A DNA stretch of 29,868 bases, from NCBI GenBank assembly GCA_964440605.1, contig CAYTSW010000017.1:1-29868 (forward strand), given 5' to 3'. The stretch is from CAYTSW01 sp964440605 (lineage in GTDB: Bacteria; Planctomycetota; Phycisphaerae; Phycisphaerales; UBA1924). Below the pieces are notes generated by a model. That model ran no database searches. It was not told the DNA's origin and was given only the letters and a program-made list of their open reading frames with translations. Within the stretch, counting starts at the first letter, position 1. Every line of letters starts with the position of its first letter. Shown in pieces: positions 23,285-29,868 of this stretch. The position numbers and the translations under genes were made by a program.

Positions 23285-25728
23285 TCGGGAGGCGGCCGGG
23301 CGTCTGGGCGTTCGTCGCCTTCGCTCTGGGCGCGCTCGTCGCGACGCGGCTCGACACCGTCGACCCGTGGCCCTTCACGCTCGCCGGGGGAGCGCTCGCC
23401 CTGGCCGCGATCGCGCTGCGCGGGCGCACGGGCGCGGTACTGCTCGCGCTGGCGCTCGCCGCCGGCGCCTGCGGCTACACGCTCACGCGCTGGCACGCGA
23501 CACCGAGCGATGCGCTGGAGCGGCTGGTCGCCGACGGCGGCGTGGTGACGGTCGAGGGCGTCGTTCTCGAAACGCCGCGGCTCGCCGACACGCAGCGCGG
23601 GCGTATGGCGACGCACGCGCACTTCAACCCGCGGTACGCCGCGGCTCCGATGCGCATCGACACGATGGTCGAGCGTGACGGCTCGACGCGCGATGCATCG
23701 GGCGTCGCTCGTCTGCGCGTGCAGGGCGATGCGGCGTGGCCGGCGGCGGCCGGCGATCGCGTGCGCGCAACCGGCGTCTTCCGCGCGGTGCGCGGGCCGC
23801 TGAACCCGGGCGAGATCGACTGGCGGCCGCTCGCGCGCGAGCGCGGCCACGCCGGAACGCTGGTGCTGACGAGTCCCGACCTGCTCGCGCCCGTCGCGAC
23901 CGCGGGCTGGTGGGAGCGCGCGAAGGCCGAGCGCCTGCGCACGATCGCCCGGCTCCGCGACCGCGCGATGCACGCGATACACGTGGACGATCCTCAGGCC
24001 GACGCGCTGCTCGAAGCGTTGCTTCTCGGGCAGCGGTCGGCCTCGTTCGACGAGCTGGCCGAGCCGTACCAGCGGCTGGGCATCGCGCACGTGCTGGCGA
24101 TCAGCGGGCTGCACCTCGGGGTGCTCGCGGGGCTGGTCGTGCTCGTCGTGCGGCTGGTGGGCGATCGCCCTCGTGTCGAGACGCTCGTTCTGTTCGGTGC
24201 GCTGGCGTTGATCCTCGCGCTGGTGCCCGTGCGTGCGCCGATCGTCCGGGCGGCGCTGCTCGTCGCGGGCTGGCGTCTGGCCGATGTCTTTGGGCGCCGG
24301 TACGACTCCATCAACACGCTCGCGTTCATCGGCGTCGCGCTGCTGCTCTGGCGGCCGAGCGAACTGCTCAACCCCGGCTTCCAGCTCTCCTTCGGCGTCG
24401 TCGCGGCGCTCATCGGTCTCACGCCGATGATCTCCAGACGCTGGCTCGGCGAGCGGCACGACCCCGACAAGCGAAGCGCCGCGCGGCACGCGAGCGAGGC
24501 GGGGGCGATCACCGGCATCGCGTGCCTCAACGCGTGGCTGATCTCCTCGCCGCTGGTCGCCTGGCGCTTCGGCATCGTCTCGCCGCTGGGCGTGCTCGCG
24601 TCGATCGCGATCATCCCGTTCGTCACGCTGCTGCTGGGCGTCGGGTACGCGGTGATTCTCGCGGGGCTCGTTTCAGAAGACGCCGCGGCTGCGATGCGCA
24701 TGCCGCTGGTGTGGCTCGCCGAGGGCATGAGCGCGTTTGTGTTCTGGATGGACCGCCTGCCCGGCTCATCGATGCTCGCTCCGGACCCCGGCCTCGCCTG
24801 GGCAGTGGCGATGACGGCGGTCGCGTGGTGGTGGCTCGCGTGCGGCGCGAGACCGCGGTGGGCGTTCGGGCTCGCGCTCGTCGCACTCATCGCGTGGAGC
24901 GCGTGGGCGTTCATGCCGCGACGGCTGCCCGAGGGCGTCGCCCTGCGCATGGACACACTGGCCGTCGGCGACGGCGCGTGCCATCTGGTGCGCAGCGGGC
25001 GCGAGGCGATGCTCTTCGACTGCGGCTCGCAGTGGTTCGGCGTTGGGCAGCGGCTGATCCCCGACGCCGTGCGCACGCTCGATGCGCCGCGGATCTCCAC
25101 CGTCGTCATCTCGCACGACGACGTCGATCACTACGCCGGCCTGCTCGACGCCGCCGAGCCGATGGGCGTGCGGCGGGTGCTGATCAGCGGGCCCTTCGAG
25201 CGAGCCGCCGGCGATCCGAAGAGCGCCGCGGCGGCGTTGCTCGGCGGGCTTCGTGCACGTGGGATCACGATCGAAGTTGTCGGCTTGGGCGATGCGTTCA
25301 CGCTGGGCGATGCGCGTGTCGAGGTGCTCCACCCGCCGCGCGACTTCATACCCGAACGCGCGTTGGACAACGACGCCTCGCTCGTGCTCCTGCTGACCGT
25401 CGACACGGAGGCCGGGCCCCGGCGCGTGATGCTCTGCGGCGACATCGAAGCGGGCGCCATGGAATCCATCCTCGCGCGTCGCCCCGGCCTGCGCGTCGAT
25501 GCGATGGAAGCGCCGCATCACGGCTCGGCGCGGCCGTTCGCCTACGCGTTCGTCGAGCGGATCGACCCTTTGATCGTCGTGCAGTCGACCGGGCCCTCGC
25601 GGATTGATGATGAGCGGTGGGATGCGGTGCGCCGCGATCGGACGTGGTGGACGACGGCGAAGGATGGCGCGGCGGCGACCGTCGTCGGGGTGGATGGAGC
25701 CGTGCGCGTGGGGGCGGCGCGGGAGTAG
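23281..25728 (+). CDS. comEC: ComEC/Rec2 DNA uptake channel
   Basis: ComEC is the inner membrane channel that carries single-stranded DNA into the cytoplasm during natural transformation. The 815-residue product has N-terminal membrane segments, a soluble OB-like part (about 90-220) and the polytopic competence domain with HVLAISGLHLGVLAGL (from about 270) and NPGFQLSFGVVAALIGL. A C-terminal metallo-beta-lactamase domain has SHDDVDHYAGLLDAAEP (from about 611) and MEAPHHGSARPFAYAF. The metal-binding HxDxDH pattern is present, so the nuclease domain could be active. The frame is open upstream to 23197, but ATG 23281 overlaps the previous stop as ATGA. No other competence genes are in the window, as is common, since comEC is often separate. 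Confidence 0.94.
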   Translation: MIGRRPGVWAFVAFALGALVATRLDTVDPWPFTLAGGALALAAIALRGRTGAVLLALALAAGACGYTLTRWHATPSDALERLVADGGVVTVEGVVLETPRLADTQRGRMATHAHFNPRYAAAPMRIDTMVERDGSTRDASGVARLRVQGDAAWPAAAGDRVRATGVFRAVRGPLNPGEIDWRPLARERGHAGTLVLTSPDLLAPVATAGWWERAKAERLRTIARLRDRAMHAIHVDDPQADALLEALLLGQRSASFDELAEPYQRLGIAHVLAISGLHLGVLAGLVVLVVRLVGDRPRVETLVLFGALALILALVPVRAPIVRAALLVAGWRLADVFGRRYDSINTLAFIGVALLLWRPSELLNPGFQLSFGVVAALIGLTPMISRRWLGERHDPDKRSAARHASEAGAITGIACLNAWLISSPLVAWRFGIVSPLGVLASIAIIPFVTLLLGVGYAVILAGLVSEDAAAAMRMPLVWLAEGMSAFVFWMDRLPGSSMLAPDPGLAWAVAMTAVAWWWLACGARPRWAFGLALVALIAWSAWAFMPRRLPEGVALRMDTLAVGDGACHLVRSGREAMLFDCGSQWFGVGQRLIPDAVRTLDAPRISTVVISHDDVDHYAGLLDAAEPMGVRRVLISGPFERAAGDPKSAAAALLGGLRARGITIEVVGLGDAFTLGDARVEVLHPPRDFIPERALDNDASLVLLLTVDTEAGPRRVMLCGDIEAGAMESILARRPGLRVDAMEAPHHGSARPFAYAFVERIDPLIVVQSTGPSRIDDERWDAVRRDRTWWTTAKDGAAATVVGVDGAVRVGAARE

Positions 25729-25731
25729 GAG

Positions 25732-25766
25732 TCGGCCTTCGGCCGAAGACGGGCGGGATGCCCGTC
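25732..25766 (+). repeat. Double-hairpin intergenic repeat after comEC
   Basis: Two hairpins follow the comEC stop at once: TCGGCC-TTC-GGCCGA (25732-25746) and GACGGGC-GGGAT-GCCCGTC (25748-25766). A run of eight Ts comes 16 nt later (25783-25790), too far for a textbook intrinsic terminator. The GGGCGGGATGCCCGTCCCACC core is, as I recall, a frequent intergenic sequence in planctomycete genomes. That recollection needs a search. It probably ends or stabilises the comEC mRNA. Confidence 0.55.
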
Positions 25767-25797
25767 CCACCAGAGACATGGATTTTTTTTGGGTGTC

Positions 25798-25891
25798 GGG
25801 TGCCACTGACCTCGGCTCTGCGAGGTCAGTGCTTCGCGCACCATGCTTTCGTCAAAAAACGCTGACCCGTAAAGCCGGGTCAGTGGCACCC
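25798..25891. repeat. 94-bp palindromic REP/MITE-like element
   Basis: The element is bounded by perfect 14-bp inverted repeats, GGGTGCCACTGACC (25798-25811) and GGTCAGTGGCACCC (25878-25891). Inside each end is a further hairpin: CACTGACCTCG with CGAGGTCAGTG around a 6-nt loop (25804-25831), and CTGACCCG with CGGGTCAG around a 6-nt loop (25862-25883). The middle (25832-25861) is AT-richer and single-stranded. It can fold either as one long stem or as two hairpins. It lies between the convergent comEC and sigma factor genes and may act as a bidirectional terminator. The architecture resembles REPIN or non-autonomous transposon elements moved by a REP-type transposase, but no transposase is present here. 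Confidence 0.75.
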
Positions 25892-25905
25892 CCCCACCGT
25901 CGCGC

Positions 25906-26820
25906 TCAGACCGCGTGACGCGTGGCGGGCGGGTCGCCGTTGGGCGTCGCGCCGGCGTGTCGAGTCTCCTCGCACTGACAGTGGCGGCTGGGACGTTCGT
26001 CGGCGAGCTTCTGGTTGAGCTTGCGCAGGGCCTCGACCTCGATCTGTCGCACGCGCTCGCGCGTCAGGCCGATCTCGGCGCCGATTTCTTTAAGAGTCAG
26101 CGGCTCCTTGCCGTCGAGTCCGAAGCGCAGGCGCAGCACGCGGGCCTCGCGTTCGTCGATCGCGCTGAGCAGGCGATAGACGGTGTCGAGTTCGTCGCGC
26201 AGGAGCACCTCGTGCTCCGGCTCACGCAGGCGCGTGTCGGAGAGGACGTCGGAGAAGTTCATCGACTCCCCGTCGCTGTCGGTCGGCGCCTGGGTGGGGG
26301 CGCGCGCGGCGCTGCCGGCACGCCGAATGATGTTGATCTTCTTGACCGGCAGCCCCATCAACTCGGCGAGCTCTTCGGTCGTCGGCGTGCGGCCGTGCTC
26401 TTCCTCGAACCGCCCGACCGACTGCTTCCACTTGGCGATCAGTTCCACCATGTAGGCCGGCACGTGGATCGGCTGGGCGGCGTTGATCAACGCCCGCTTG
26501 ATCGCCTGCTTGATCCACCACGAGGCGTACGTCGAGAAGCGGGCGCCCTGCGCGGGGTCGAAGCCCTCGACGGCGCGGATGAGCCCGATGTTGCCCTCCT
26601 CGATGAGGTCGGTCAGGCTCAGCCCGCGGTTGGTGTAGTGCTTGGCGATGGAGATCACCAGGCGGAGGTTGCTCCGCACGAGCGTGTCGCGCGCCTCGGG
26701 GCACTGATCGTTGATGACGGCCCATCCCAGGGTCCGCTCTTCCTCGGGAGCGAGTAGGGGGAAGCGGTTGATCTGCTTCAGGTAGATCTGGAGATCCGAG
26801 TCAACGTCGGATTTCGCCAT
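25906..26820 (-). CDS. Sigma-70 family RNA polymerase sigma factor (RpoD/RpoS type)
   Basis: The 304-residue product has the core of a group 1 or 2 sigma factor: region 1.2 (DSDLQIYLKQINRFPLLAPE), region 2 with LRLVISIAKHYTNRGLSLTD, IEEGNIGLIRAVEGFDP and FSTYASWWIKQAIKRALIN, region 3 (RTPTTEELAELMGLPVKKI), and region 4 with the helix-turn-helix TLKEIGAEIGLTRERVRQIE. Region 1.1 and the non-conserved insert of large RpoD proteins are missing, which points to a compact primary factor or an RpoS-like alternative. About 30 residues follow the usual end, including HCQCEETRHAG, and have no family counterpart. The start is ATG 26820, with GAGAGG about 10 nt upstream. An upstream in-frame start at 26880 would add a Gly/Arg-rich stretch and is less likely. 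Confidence 0.93.
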   Translation of the reverse strand: MAKSDVDSDLQIYLKQINRFPLLAPEEERTLGWAVINDQCPEARDTLVRSNLRLVISIAKHYTNRGLSLTDLIEEGNIGLIRAVEGFDPAQGARFSTYASWWIKQAIKRALINAAQPIHVPAYMVELIAKWKQSVGRFEEEHGRTPTTEELAELMGLPVKKINIIRRAGSAARAPTQAPTDSDGESMNFSDVLSDTRLREPEHEVLLRDELDTVYRLLSAIDEREARVLRLRFGLDGKEPLTLKEIGAEIGLTRERVRQIEVEALRKLNQKLADERPSRHCQCEETRHAGATPNGDPPATRHAV

Positions 26821-27147
26821 GCCTCGCACGCCTCTCACCCGTCCAGAGCCTTGGGCCGGTCCACCACGCCAGCCTACCAACTGTACGCTCGCCCGATCGG
26901 CGACCGCAACACCCGCTGTGATCAGGGGATCGGTTTCCGGGGGACAATGGTTGAACCGACCCGGGCCATCACCGATTTTCGGATGTCGTCCGAGAGGCTC
27001 ACGCGGCCTGGCGCGGGCGCTACAGGCCCGGCGCGAGCGTCCGCCCGGGCGTTATCGAGGCCATTGCACCGGGTCACGGCGGCCTCTCGAGGGCGTATCC
27101 TGCAACGCCCGCGAGCCGGCCCGAGGCACGAAAGGACCCCCGCAGCG
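26821..27147. other. Divergent intergenic region between the sigma factor and the UVR-motif gene
   Basis: These 327 bases contain the two divergent promoters. On the minus strand TAGGCT (26876-26871) lies about 50 nt before the sigma factor start. On the plus strand TATCCT (27096-27101) lies about 46 nt before the ATG at 27148, with AAAGGA at 27131-27136 as ribosome site. Neither has an obvious -35. I see no RNA gene and no supported small open frame here. Confidence 0.4.
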
Positions 27148-27909
27148 ATGGATTCGCCCGATCTCACCGCCTTCCTCCGCGAGTGGTCGCACGAGCCGGG
27201 GCAGCTCAACGTCCGGATGATCCGGGGCGAAGATGGGCTGTCCAAGATCCAGATGAGGCTCGATCTGGGCGTGCTCCAGATGGAGATGTCCGGCCGACCC
27301 GACGGGATGCGGCCCAACGGGTTCGAGAGCTTCCTCGAAGAAGTCGAGGCGGCGATCGACGACTACGAAGCGGAGGAGCAGGAGGAGCCCATGCTCCTCT
27401 CCAGCGATGATTGCCGACGCCTGCGCGAAGAAGCGATCCAGTACTACCACCGCTACATCAGCCTGCTCATCCTCGGTGAGTTCGACGCGGTGTGGCGGGA
27501 TACGACGCGCAACCTGCGCGTGCTCGACCTCTGCCGCGACTACGCCGAGGCGGACGACGACCGAGCGCTGCTGGAGCAGTTCCGCCCCTACCTGATCATG
27601 ATGCGGACCCGGGCCGTCGCGACGCAGGCGGCGGTGACTGATGACGAGCCGCGCGCGGCGCTGGTCGCCATCGATCAGGGTCTCGATGAGCTCAAGCGCG
27701 CCTTCGAGAGCGCGGGACGAGGCGAGCTCTTCGAAGAGGCCAACGAGACTCAGTTGCTGCGCGGCATGCGCTCGGAGCTGCTCAAGAAGCTGCCCGCGGG
27801 CCAGAAGACCGAGCTCAAGCAACGCCTCCAGGAGGCATTGGCGAAGGAAAACTACGAGTTGGCGGCGATCCTCCGCGACGAGCTGCGCAACCTCAAGGAA
27901 CGCGACTGA
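27148..27909 (+). CDS. UVR-motif protein of unknown function
   Basis: The 253-residue product is soluble, acidic and mostly helical. Its only familiar part is the C-terminus, LKQRLQEALAKENYELAAIL followed by RDELRNLKERD (about 222-253). This is a UVR motif, the short helical hairpin used by UvrB, UvrC, McsA and ClpC-type proteins for protein contacts. The N-terminal part (TAFLREWSHEPGQLNVRMIR, then DGLSKIQMRLDLGVLQMEM) looks like a small beta-sheet domain. The middle (CRRLREEAIQYYHRYISLLI to LLEQFRPYLIMMRTRAVATQ) resembles TPR-like helices. No zinc cysteines of McsA are present and no mcsB or clpC lies nearby, so a McsA role is not supported. The ATG at 27148 has AAAGGA about 11 nt upstream. 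The next gene starts 67 nt later on the same strand. Confidence 0.8.
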   Translation: MDSPDLTAFLREWSHEPGQLNVRMIRGEDGLSKIQMRLDLGVLQMEMSGRPDGMRPNGFESFLEEVEAAIDDYEAEEQEEPMLLSSDDCRRLREEAIQYYHRYISLLILGEFDAVWRDTTRNLRVLDLCRDYAEADDDRALLEQFRPYLIMMRTRAVATQAAVTDDEPRAALVAIDQGLDELKRAFESAGRGELFEEANETQLLRGMRSELLKKLPAGQKTELKQRLQEALAKENYELAAILRDELRNLKERD

Positions 27910-27976
27910 CCACCAGCCCGACCTTCCGCCCCTCCCGCTCCTCCCCCCCGCCCCGACGCGTATCCCCGGAGACGCC

Positions 27977-28846
27977 GTGACGCCCGTCGACGTCGTCATC
28001 CCGACCCACACCTCGCGGTACCTCGACCTCGTGCTCGCTGGGCTCGCCCGACAGACGACCCGCCCGCGCGCGATCGTCGTGTCCTGCGACACCGACGACC
28101 CGGCGATCGGGGCGGTGATCGAACGCTGTGCGGGCGACTTCGGCATCGAGGCGTGGTGGGTCCGGCGGGCGCACATGGGCGGGGAGCGGCTGTGCCAGGT
28201 GCGCAACAACGCCGTGCGGTTCCTGCACGACGAGCTTGGGCACACCTCCGGCCGCGTCCTGATCCTCGACGGCGACATGCTCGCCCCCGACGACCTGGTC
28301 GCCGGTCACGGCGCCCGCGACACGCGGCCCCTGACATACGCCTACCGCGTCAACGTCAACCGCGCTGAGTCGGAGCGGCTCGACGCGCAGGCGGTCTTCG
28401 AAGGGCGTGACCGCCCCGCACTCACCGACGCGGACCGGGCAACTCTCGCCCGACGCCAGCGCCGGTACGAGAAGCAACGCCTGCTCCGCCGCCTCCGCCT
28501 CGGCCCGGCGCACAAGCCCAAGCTCCTGGGGGGTCACTTTTCCGTCGACCTCGCCGTCTATCTTCAACTCAACGGTTTCGATGAGCTGTACCAGGGCTGG
28601 GGCTTCAAGGACGACGAGTTCGCCTATCGGGCCGCCCGACTGGGGCACGGTGTCACCATCGCGGTGCGTGACCTCCCGGCGTGGCACCTCTGGCACGAGA
28701 CGAGGCAGGCCGATGTGCCGATGCGCGAGCTGCCGACGGCCCGCCGATTCGCAACGCGGTTCCGCCTGCCGCTGGTCGCCGAGCACGGGGTGCGGAACCC
28801 GCTACCGCAGGAATCGGTGCTTTGGACCCATTATGGAGGCGGCTGA
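27977..28846 (+). CDS. Family 2 glycosyltransferase with galactosyltransferase-type C-terminal domain
   Basis: The 289-residue product is a GT-A fold glycosyltransferase: VDVVIPTHTSRYLDLVLAGL at the N-terminus, a metal and nucleotide-binding DxD in RVLILDGDMLAPDD (Asp98, Asp100), and the C-terminal block GGHFSVDLAVYLQLNGFDE then YQGWGFKDDEFAYRAARLG, which typifies the galactosyl-transferring GT2/GT7 group. WHLWHET is a probable acceptor-site loop. No membrane segment is seen, so it works in the cytoplasm or on the inner membrane surface. The donor and acceptor sugars are unknown; a polysaccharide or LPS-decoration role is plausible. The start is GTG 27977 with GGAG 5 nt upstream. No other glycan genes are next to it. 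Confidence 0.88.
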   Translation: MTPVDVVIPTHTSRYLDLVLAGLARQTTRPRAIVVSCDTDDPAIGAVIERCAGDFGIEAWWVRRAHMGGERLCQVRNNAVRFLHDELGHTSGRVLILDGDMLAPDDLVAGHGARDTRPLTYAYRVNVNRAESERLDAQAVFEGRDRPALTDADRATLARRQRRYEKQRLLRRLRLGPAHKPKLLGGHFSVDLAVYLQLNGFDELYQGWGFKDDEFAYRAARLGHGVTIAVRDLPAWHLWHETRQADVPMRELPTARRFATRFRLPLVAEHGVRNPLPQESVLWTHYGGG

Positions 28847-29188
28847 GGGCCTTCGGATCGGTAAAGCCCCGGCCATATCCGTGATAGTACCTACCCGATA
28901 CACAGGATTGAACTCGGGCGGTTACCCCAATGGGTATGAATCGGGGATGAAGTGCCGATAAAGCGTGTAAAGCTGGGTCATTCTGTGCGTGAACGGTCGC
29001 CCAAGATCGCCGACCGTGTTGCAGGATGGTTCCTCCGGGTCACGGATGGCCCACACGACTCGAAACTCGCTGTATGTGTGTCAGCGGGGCCGCGATTACC
29101 GACGGGGACACGCTTCTCCTTGCCCGCCCGGGACGGCGGGCGACGCCTGACTCGGCTAGGCACCTGAATAGGACGTTCCGGAGGTGAA

Positions 29189-29221
29189 CCGCCCGACGCT
29201 CTGTCGGGCGGTGTCGTTTTT
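29189..29221 (+). terminator. Intrinsic terminator upstream of iscS
   Basis: CCGCCCGAC (29189-29197) pairs perfectly with GTCGGGCGG (29203-29211) around a 5-nt loop, followed 5 nt later by five Ts (29217-29221). It lies 343 nt after the glycosyltransferase stop and 166 nt before iscS, so it ends an upstream plus-strand transcript and not iscS. Confidence 0.8.
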
Positions 29222-29281
29222 GGACGCTCCGGCCCGTGATGAGCCGCGCGTGGATTTCGGACGGGCGCGGTGGTTCGTGCC

Positions 29282-29296
29282 TTGGAATGATTCTAA
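29282..29296 (+). promoter_or_regulatory. Fur/PerR-like palindrome in the iscS promoter region
   Basis: TTGGAATGATTCTAA is a 7-1-7 palindrome with six of seven pairs matched. It agrees at 11 of 14 non-central positions with the PerR box TTATAATnATTATAA of Bacillus. It sits in an AT-rich patch of a GC-rich genome, overlapping a possible -10 (TAAAAC at 29294-29299), about 90 nt before iscS. Control of Fe-S cluster assembly by a Fur-family iron or peroxide sensor would make sense, but the match is by eye and the regulator is not in this window. Confidence 0.4.
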
Positions 29297-29386
29297 AACT
29301 CTTGTGTGTCGAGCCCGCGACCTGGCCTGCCAGACCCATCGGGGGTGAACGATGCGATGGATTACTCAAACCCAAGAGGGCCGATC

Positions 29387-29868
29387 ATGAAGCTTCCCAT
29401 CTATCTCGATAACGCCGCGACCACGCCCTGCGACCCGCGTGTCGTAGAGGCGATGCTGCCCTACTTCACCGAAACGTTCGGCAACCCGGGGTCGCGCAAC
29501 CATCGCTTCGGCTGGGACGCCGAGGCGGCGGTCGACGAGGCACGCTCGCGGTGCGCCCAACTCATCGGCGCGCAGCCCAAGGAGATCATCTTCACCTCGG
29601 GTTCCACCGAGGGGAACAACCTCGCGATCAAGGGCGCGGCGCAGATGTACGCCAGAAAGCCCGCTGGCGAGAAGGGGCGCGGCCACATCATCACCGCCAT
29701 GCACGAGCACAAGGCCACGCTCGACCCCTGCAAGCGCATGATGAAGGAAGGCTTCGACGTCACCTTCATCGAGCCGCCCGCAGACGGCGTGATCACCAAG
29801 AAGATGGTCGAGGACGCCATGCGCGACGACACCATCCTCGTCACCATCATGTGGGCCAACAACGAGAT
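29387..29868 (+). CDS. iscS: Cysteine desulfurase IscS, N-terminal part (cut by the window end)
   Basis: IscS is the pyridoxal-phosphate enzyme that takes sulfur from cysteine for Fe-S cluster assembly and tRNA thiolation. The 160 residues present are very close to E. coli IscS: MKLPIYLDNAATTPCDPRVV, FGNPGSRNHRFGWDAEAAVD, FTSGSTEGNNLAIKGAA, a histidine in AMHEHKATLDPCKRM that stacks on the cofactor, and MRDDTILVTIMWANNE at the window end. The cofactor lysine and catalytic cysteine lie beyond it. The start is ATG 29387 with AAGAGGG 7 nt upstream, matching the E. coli start. An in-frame ATG at 29357 would add 10 residues and is unlikely. An iscR/iscU context cannot be seen. Confidence 0.94.
   Translation, partial: MKLPIYLDNAATTPCDPRVVEAMLPYFTETFGNPGSRNHRFGWDAEAAVDEARSRCAQLIGAQPKEIIFTSGSTEGNNLAIKGAAQMYARKPAGEKGRGHIITAMHEHKATLDPCKRMMKEGFDVTFIEPPADGVITKKMVEDAMRDDTILVTIMWANNE

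Larger units (their letters stand above)
28847..29386. other. 540-nt non-coding region between the glycosyltransferase and iscS, possible structured RNA
   Basis: No convincing gene lies here; open frames of about 70-110 codons on both strands lack ribosome sites and domains. Several hairpins occur in the plus-strand RNA: ACGGTCG with CGACCGT (28993-29017), GCCCGCC with GGCGGGC (29122-29141), CACCT with AGGTG (29162-29185), then the terminator at 29189. The string of hairpins ending in a terminator could be a small RNA, or the 3' leader of the glycosyltransferase mRNA. It does not match tmRNA, RNase P RNA, SRP RNA or tRNA motifs I know. The part beyond the terminator (29222-29386) is the iscS promoter region. 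Confidence 0.4.

Noticed and set aside
25783..25790. T8 run as the U-tract of an intrinsic terminator for comEC
   Set aside because: It begins 16 nt after the nearest hairpin, too far for a standard intrinsic terminator. I list the hairpins as a repeat instead.
27148..27909. McsA (ClpCP adaptor) identity for the UVR-motif protein
   Set aside because: The zinc-binding CxxC motifs of McsA are absent and neither mcsB nor clpC is near. Only the UVR motif is shared.
28952..29167. A 71-codon plus-strand frame between the glycosyltransferase and iscS
   Set aside because: No ribosome site and no domain, and it runs through several hairpins. A structured RNA or untranslated region explains it better.
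28847..29221. tmRNA, RNase P RNA, SRP RNA or tRNA
   Set aside because: None of the conserved sequences I know for these RNAs (for example a TPsiC GTTCRA or the RNase P GAGGAAAGTCC) occurs in the region.
29040..29375. A 111-codon minus-strand frame opposite the iscS leader
   Set aside because: It crosses the terminator hairpin and the palindrome, has no ribosome site, and has no recognisable similarity.

Overview
This is a GC-rich bacterial scaffold fragment. It is most likely from a planctomycete of the class Phycisphaerae or a close relative. That is an inference from four things: a canonical lipid A cluster with an LpxC-FabZ fusion, proteobacterial-style chemotaxis genes, several conserved proteins of a kind I associate with planctomycetes, and intergenic hairpin repeats. 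No 16S rRNA or other taxonomic anchor is present. The window is also a draft-assembly product: bases 18-75 are Illumina adapter, and bases 21626-21725 are a 100-N scaffold gap.

Layout. 1-2562 (minus): chemotaxis genes cheW-cheR-cheA, with cheA cut by the contig edge and running into adapter. 2781-4199 (minus): an exported protein that looks like an erythromycin-esterase-fold pseudoenzyme. 4222-5217 (plus): a ROK-family sugar kinase, divergent from it. 5251-5700 (minus): ApaG. 5803-8934 (plus): a long RseP-type site-2 protease followed at 3 nt by an alpha/beta hydrolase. 8918-17085 (minus): an envelope block reading coiled-coil/BRCT-like membrane protein, LpxL, two small unknown proteins, OmpH/Skp, LpxD, LpxC-FabZ, LpxA and a small lipoprotein. 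17337-18830 (minus): the Mg2+ transporter MgtE, with its own hairpin terminator. 18973-20277 (plus): nuoD, without its usual partners.

20346-22215 (minus): a membrane zinc-ribbon protein interrupted by the gap. I argue the gap is artificial, because merging the identical 18-bp contig ends restores one open frame. 22277-25728 (plus): a D-2-hydroxyacid dehydrogenase overlapping comEC by ATGA. 25732-25891: hairpin repeats between convergent genes. 25906-26820 (minus): a compact RpoD/RpoS-type sigma factor. 27148-28846 (plus): a UVR-motif protein and a family 2 glycosyltransferase. 28847-29386: a 540-nt non-coding stretch with an intrinsic terminator and a Fur/PerR-like palindrome. 29387 to the end (plus): the start of iscS.

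Genes working together: CheW and CheA couple receptors to phosphorylation while CheR methylates the receptors. LpxA, LpxC, LpxD, FabZ and LpxL supply and attach the acyl chains of lipid A, with OmpH as a periplasmic chaperone, so the cell almost certainly has an LPS-type outer membrane. The most interesting regulatory observation is that five genes have a TANNNT hexamer exactly 6 nt before the start codon. This is the geometry expected for leaderless mRNAs, and in one intergenic region two such elements face opposite ways and overlap. I found no CRISPR array, tRNA, rRNA, transposase or recognisable defence or biosynthetic system.
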